Source: Microbacterium oleivorans NBRC 103075 (GTDB lineage: Bacteria > Actinomycetota > Actinomycetes > Actinomycetales > Microbacteriaceae). Taken from it: a stretch of 64,000 nucleotides of DNA. The notes under the pieces were generated by a model, which saw nothing but the letters and a program-made list of their open reading frames with translations, was not told where the DNA came from and searched no databases. Of this stretch, positions 60,463-64,000 are shown piece by piece. Where the stretch lies: assembly GCF_001552475.1 (NCBI RefSeq), contig NZ_BCRG01000009.1, positions 62,001 to 126,000 of the forward strand, in the 5' to 3' direction. How positions within the stretch are numbered: position 1 is the first letter of the stretch; each line of letters opens with the position of its first letter. A program made the translations under genes and the position numbers.

Positions 60463-61410
60463 ATGTCCCCCGATGAGACGCCGACGACCATCGACTCGCT
60501 GTACCGCGAGATCCCCCGTGCCGAGTGGGCGCGCATGGCCGCCGGCATGGAGCAGCCCCTCACCGAGACCGAGGTCGTGCAGCTGCGCGGCATCGGCGAC
60601 CGCCTCGACATCACCGAGGTGCGCGAGGTCTACCTGCCGCTCAGCCGGTTGCTGTCGCTCTACGCGTCGTCGACCAAGCGCCTCGGCGCCGACACCGCGG
60701 GGTTCGTCGGCGAAGAGGATGCGACGACGCCGTTCATCGTCGCCGTCGCCGGATCCGTGGCCGTCGGCAAGTCGACGGCGGCCCGCCTGCTGCGCGAACT
60801 GATGAGCCGCTGGCCCGGCACGCCCCGCGTCGAACTGATCACGACCGACGGCTTCCTGTACCCGAACGCCGAGCTCGAGCGGCGCGGGATCATGGACCGC
60901 AAGGGCTTCCCCGAGTCCTACGACCGCCGCGCCCTCGTCGAGTTCCTCGTCGCCGTGAAGTCCGGCGCAGCCGAGGTGCGGGCGCCGTACTACTCGCACA
61001 TGCGATACGACATCATCCCCGACGCGCAGGTGACCGTCCGTCGCCCCGACGTCATCATCGTCGAAGGCCTGAACGTCCTCGCGTCGGCTCCGAACCCCCA
61101 CGACATCGCCGTCAGCGAGCTCTTCGACTTCTCGATCTACGTCGACGCCGACGTGGAGCACATCGAGCAGTGGTACGTGGATCGCTTCCTCGCGCTCCGC
61201 GAGGCGGCGTTCAGCAACCCGAACTCGTTCTTCAAGGTGTTCGCCGACGTGTCCGACGACGAGGCCGTTTCTCTCGCCCTCGGGTTCTGGAACGACATCA
61301 ACCTGCCGAACCTCCGCGAGAACGTCGAACCCACCCGCCACCGGGCGAAGCTCGTGCTGCGCAAGGCCGCCGACCACACCGTCGATACGGTCCGTCTCCG
61401 CAAGCTCTGA
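60463..61410 (+). CDS. coaA: Pantothenate kinase type I
   Basis: CoaA phosphorylates pantothenate in the first step of coenzyme A synthesis. The 315-residue protein has the P-loop FIVAVAGSVAVGKSTAARLL (about 92-110), LITTDGFLYPNAELERRGIM, RKGFPESYDRRALVEFL, APYYSHMRYDIIPD, VIIVEGLNVLAS and the C-terminal FWNDINLPNLRENVEPTRHRA. The length matches type I enzymes. It is divergent from the cellulase gene and near glmS, an arrangement frequent in Actinobacteria. Confidence 0.97.
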   Translation: MSPDETPTTIDSLYREIPRAEWARMAAGMEQPLTETEVVQLRGIGDRLDITEVREVYLPLSRLLSLYASSTKRLGADTAGFVGEEDATTPFIVAVAGSVAVGKSTAARLLRELMSRWPGTPRVELITTDGFLYPNAELERRGIMDRKGFPESYDRRALVEFLVAVKSGAAEVRAPYYSHMRYDIIPDAQVTVRRPDVIIVEGLNVLASAPNPHDIAVSELFDFSIYVDADVEHIEQWYVDRFLALREAAFSNPNSFFKVFADVSDDEAVSLALGFWNDINLPNLRENVEPTRHRAKLVLRKAADHTVDTVRLRKL

Positions 61411-61428
61411 GATTCGCGGTCTCGATGA

Positions 61429-61887
61429 TCAGCGGCGGCGGAAGCGTCGCCAGATCTCGAGTCCCAGCATCCCGACACACGCACCCGCGGTGTTCGCGAT
61501 GATGTCGAGGACGCTCGGCACCCGTGCGGTCAGGAAGGCGGCCTGACCGCATTCGATCGTCACGGTCGCGACGATCGCGATCGGCAGGACGAGGTCCCGC
61601 GAGCGAAGGATCAGCGGCAGGAGCACGCCGAACGGCACGAACAGGGCGACGTTCGCGGTGAACTCGACGCGGTGATAGGTGAGCGCGGGCAGCCGGCGGG
61701 AGAGTGCTTCGAGCAGTGGCGCGACCCCGGCATCCACCGGCGTCGGCCAGAAGGCGATGAGCGCCAGGACAACCAGGTAGCCCGTGAGCACCATCACGGG
61801 GACGGATGCCACCCGCCGCCGCGCGGGCGCAGGCATCGGTGGACGCGGCGGGACCTGCTGCGGCAGGGGCGGCGGGACGTTCTGCAT
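61429..61887 (-). CDS. VanZ-like family membrane protein
   Basis: The 152-residue protein has a Pro-rich cytosolic N-terminus (PPPLPQQVPPRPPMPAPARRR) and four membrane segments. The VanZ-like signature is TANVALFVPFGVLLPLIL, then IECGQAAFLTARVPSVLDIIANTAGACVG. The C-terminal tail is short and basic (RRFRRR). VanZ relatives are linked to glycopeptide tolerance or envelope functions but are mostly uncharacterised. GAGGAGG precedes the ATG. Confidence 0.88.
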   Translation of the reverse strand: MQNVPPPLPQQVPPRPPMPAPARRRVASVPVMVLTGYLVVLALIAFWPTPVDAGVAPLLEALSRRLPALTYHRVEFTANVALFVPFGVLLPLILRSRDLVLPIAIVATVTIECGQAAFLTARVPSVLDIIANTAGACVGMLGLEIWRRFRRR

Positions 61888-61960
61888 CGGTCCTCCTCGG
61901 GCGGGGCGCGACGCTGCGGCGATGGTCGCCGAGTCTACGCTCCGCCCGGGAGGACTCCGA

Positions 61961-62455
61961 TCAGCGTGCGTACGACCCGAAGACCTGCGTGTAGTACGGC
62001 AGGCCCTGCTTCGAGCAGGCGACACCGATACCGATGCGGTTGTACGAGCCGAGGATGTTGGTGCGGTGTCCGGTGGACTTCATCCAGGCCGGAGTGACCT
62101 TGGTCGGGGTGTAGCCGAACGCGACGTTCTCGGCGGCGCGGTTCCAGCCCGACGGGATCTGCGAGGCGTACTTCGGGTTGTGGCTCATCCGGTTCGCGGT
62201 GGCCTGCTTCGTCGACCAGGCGAGCGCGACCCGCGACATCGACGAGTCGAGTGTGAGGGGCTTCTTGCCCTTCGCCTTGCGGGCGGCGTTCACGTCGGCC
62301 AGCACGCGCTTCTGCACGGCGGCCTGCGTCGTTCCGGTGCAGGACGTCGAGACAGCAGCCGACGCGGCCGCAGCGGGGGCCACGGTCAGGGAGAGGGCGA
62401 GGACAGCGGTGAGCGCGAGCGCGGACCGCCGTCGGGTACGGGGGGATGCGGACAT
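61961..62455 (-). CDS. Secreted CAP (SCP/PR1) domain protein
   Basis: The 164-residue protein has a signal peptide (residues 1-34, ending ASA-AVS) followed by a single CAP domain. It has VLADVNAARKAKGKKPLTLDSSMSRVALAWST, MSHNPKYASQIPSGWNRAAENVAFG, MKSTGHRTNILGSYNRIGIGVACSKQG and YYTQVFG. Two Cys (STSCTG, GVACSK) may pair. Bacterial CAP proteins are extracellular and of varied, mostly unknown activity. The ATG at 62,455 starts a basic SASPRTRRRS n-region. Confidence 0.92.
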   Translation of the reverse strand: MSASPRTRRRSALALTAVLALSLTVAPAAAASAAVSTSCTGTTQAAVQKRVLADVNAARKAKGKKPLTLDSSMSRVALAWSTKQATANRMSHNPKYASQIPSGWNRAAENVAFGYTPTKVTPAWMKSTGHRTNILGSYNRIGIGVACSKQGLPYYTQVFGSYAR

Positions 62456-62596
62456 GAGGGACTCCGTCGTGTGGGGGGCACGACCGTGCGGGGGACACGG
62501 TGCCTCATAGGTATCAAAGGGATGCCGCCGACGCCAGCCCTTGCCCCGCCGACGCGCCCTGCGGCCCGGCGGGGCGCAGTCTCAGCCCACCCCACT

Positions 62597-62602
62597 TAAG
62601 AT
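62597..62602 (+). promoter_or_regulatory. Leaderless-type -10 box of glmS
   Basis: TAAGAT ends seven bases before the ATG at 62,610, with no ribosome site between. No convincing -35 is visible. Confidence 0.5.
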
Positions 62603-62609
62603 TGGGCGC

Positions 62610-64000
62610 ATGTGTGGAATCGTCGGATACGTGGGGCCTCGTGACAGCCAGGCCATTCTCCTTTCGGGCTTGGCCCGGCTCGAGTACCGGGGGTACGACT
62701 CCGCCGGCATCGCCGTCATCGATGGCGAGGGTGACCTGGAGATGCGCAAGCGCGCCGGCAAGCTGCAGGTGCTGCGCGACGACCTCACCGCCCACCCGAT
62801 GGTGGACGGCACGACGGGCATCGGTCACACCCGCTGGGCCACCCACGGTGGACCGACCGACGCGAACGCGCACCCGCACCTCGCCGATGACGACAAGCTC
62901 GCCGTCATCCACAACGGCATCATCGAGAACTTCGCCGAGCTGAAGGACGAGCTCCTCGCCGGTGGCTTCACCTTCCGCAGCGAGACCGACACCGAGGTCG
63001 CTGCCGTCCTGCTGGGGCGCGAGTACGCGGCATCCGGTGATCTGGTCGCTGCGTTCCGTCACGTCGCCGCCCGTCTCGAGGGAGCCTTCACGCTCCTCGC
63101 GATGCACCAGGACCAGCCCGGCCTCGTCGTCGGCGCTCGCCGCAACTCGCCGCTCGTCATCGGCCTCGGCGAGGGGGAGAACTTCCTCGGCTCCGATGTC
63201 GCCGCCTTCGTCGAGCACACCCGCAACGCCCTCGCCATCGGTCAGGACCAGATCGTCGCCATCACGCCGCAGGGCGTGGAGGTCACCGACTTCGACGGCA
63301 ACTCGGTCGAGGTCGAGCCGTTCGAGGTCGTCTGGGACGCCTCCGCCGCAGAAAAGGGCGGCTGGTCGTCGTTCATGGCCAAGGAGGTCTCGGAAGAGCC
63401 CGAGGCCGTCGCCAACACCATCCGCGGCCGGTTCTCGGACGGTGCGGTCACGATCCCCGAGCTCGACGGTCTCGACGAGCTGTTCCTCGGTATCGACCGC
63501 GTCATCGTCGTCGCGTGCGGCACCGCCGCCTATGCGGGAATGGTCGGCAAGTACGCGCTCGAGCAGTGGACGCGCGTTCCGGTCGACGTCGAGCTCGCGC
63601 ACGAGTTCCGCTACCGCGACCCGGTGATCGGTCCGAACACCCTCGTCGTCTCGATCTCGCAGTCCGGCGAGACGATGGACACCCTCATGGCCGTCAAGTA
63701 CGCCCGTGAGCAGGGCGCCAAGACGCTGTCGATCTGCAACACGCAGGGCGCCACGATCCCGCGCGAATCCGACGCGATCGTCTACACCCACGCCGGCCCT
63801 GAGGTCGCCGTCGCGTCGACGAAGGCGTTCGTCGCGCAGATCACCGCGCTGTACCTGCTCGCCCTGCACGTCGGCCGCGTCCGCGGTGTGCTCTCCGCCG
63901 AGGACTCCGCTGAGGCCGTGAGCGAGCTCGAAGCGATCCCCGCGAAGATCGCCCGTGTCATCGAGACCGAGCAGGAGCACATCGAGCAGTTCGCCGGCTG
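62610..64000 (+). CDS. glmS: Glutamine-fructose-6-phosphate aminotransferase (partial, runs off the window)
   Basis: GlmS makes glucosamine-6-phosphate from fructose-6-phosphate and glutamine. The first 463 codons are present. The glutaminase domain starts MCGIVGYVGPRDSQAILLSG with nucleophile Cys2, and has GIGHTRWATHGGPTDANAHP and IHNGIIENFAELK. SIS domains follow from about 290 (DRVIVVACGTAAYAGMVGKY; VVSISQSGETMDTLMAVKYA; GPEVAVASTKAFVAQITALY). The last part of the second SIS domain is beyond 64,000. It provides the substrate for GlmM and so for UDP-GlcNAc. Confidence 0.97.
   Translation, partial: MCGIVGYVGPRDSQAILLSGLARLEYRGYDSAGIAVIDGEGDLEMRKRAGKLQVLRDDLTAHPMVDGTTGIGHTRWATHGGPTDANAHPHLADDDKLAVIHNGIIENFAELKDELLAGGFTFRSETDTEVAAVLLGREYAASGDLVAAFRHVAARLEGAFTLLAMHQDQPGLVVGARRNSPLVIGLGEGENFLGSDVAAFVEHTRNALAIGQDQIVAITPQGVEVTDFDGNSVEVEPFEVVWDASAAEKGGWSSFMAKEVSEEPEAVANTIRGRFSDGAVTIPELDGLDELFLGIDRVIVVACGTAAYAGMVGKYALEQWTRVPVDVELAHEFRYRDPVIGPNTLVVSISQSGETMDTLMAVKYAREQGAKTLSICNTQGATIPRESDAIVYTHAGPEVAVASTKAFVAQITALYLLALHVGRVRGVLSAEDSAEAVSELEAIPAKIARVIETEQEHIEQFAG

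Noticed and set aside
60331..61377. 349-residue upstream extension of the GH5 cellulase frame
   Set aside because: It is antisense to coaA. The clear signal peptide starts at 60,330.

Overview
This is high-GC actinobacterial chromosome, most likely from a Microbacteriaceae genus such as Microbacterium. The pointers are the rpoA-rplQ-truA and rplM-rpsI-glmM neighbourhoods, coaA next to glmS, the strong GC/C third-position bias, many GTG starts, leaderless-type TANNNT boxes just before start codons, and the very frequent heptamer GGATGCC on both strands. I saw no tRNA, rRNA, CRISPR array, transposase or phage gene.

Layout. 1-5.7 kb: housekeeping (rpoA end, rplQ, truA) with a surface O-acyltransferase, a universal stress protein and a PfkB sugar kinase. 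5.7-25.9 kb: a large envelope/exopolysaccharide and signalling block. It holds two related small surface proteins, two tandem lipoproteins followed by a processive-type GT2 synthase, an OmpR regulator, a membrane-anchored GH6 cellulase-family enzyme, an endonuclease/exonuclease/phosphatase protein and a DUF4012 protein. It continues with a membrane protein carrying a degenerate GGDEF domain, two histidine kinases, a WbaP-type phosphoglycosyl transferase, a stand-alone receiver, an unusual sensor kinase, a membrane-anchored beta-propeller-like protein and a Wzc-type tyrosine kinase. 26-30.1 kb: a lower-GC Wzx/Wzy-type polysaccharide cassette (pyruvyl transferase, flippase, two glycosyltransferases). 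30.5-32.8 kb: rplM-rpsI-glmM, embedded in the polysaccharide locus. 32.9-37.8 kb: Wzy-like polymerase and dTDP-rhamnose genes rmlA, rmlB and a fused rmlCD.

38-51.4 kb: csbD, a glutamate-cysteine ligase, and a divergently regulated catabolic operon: GntR regulator, ribose-type ABC importer, LsrF-like aldolase, GlpD-like dehydrogenase, FGGY kinase, and a class II aldolase-SDR fusion. This segment is flanked by an intact csbD on the left and a decayed csbD copy on the right (51,473-51,590), which suggests a duplication or insertion event. 51.6-64 kb: a second copy of the unusual sensor kinase, a 47-residue membrane protein, a GMC oxidoreductase with a hydrolase/small-subunit fusion partner, an SDR, a Ppx/GppA phosphatase, a secreted GH5 cellulase with CBM, coaA, a VanZ-like protein, a secreted CAP protein and the start of glmS.

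How the parts fit: rmlABCD, glmM and glmS supply nucleotide sugars. WbaP, the two glycosyltransferases, the pyruvyl transferase, Wzx, Wzy and Wzc form a complete lipid-linked polysaccharide assembly line. The GT2/GH6/lipoprotein group looks like a second, synthase-dependent polysaccharide system. The most interesting less-described items are that GT2/lipoprotein/GH6 cluster, the paired sensor kinases with a non-canonical H-box (one co-transcribed with wzc), the catabolic operon and its csbD-derived direct repeat, and the hydrolase/GMC-subunit fusion. All functional calls rest on motifs read by eye; no database search was run.
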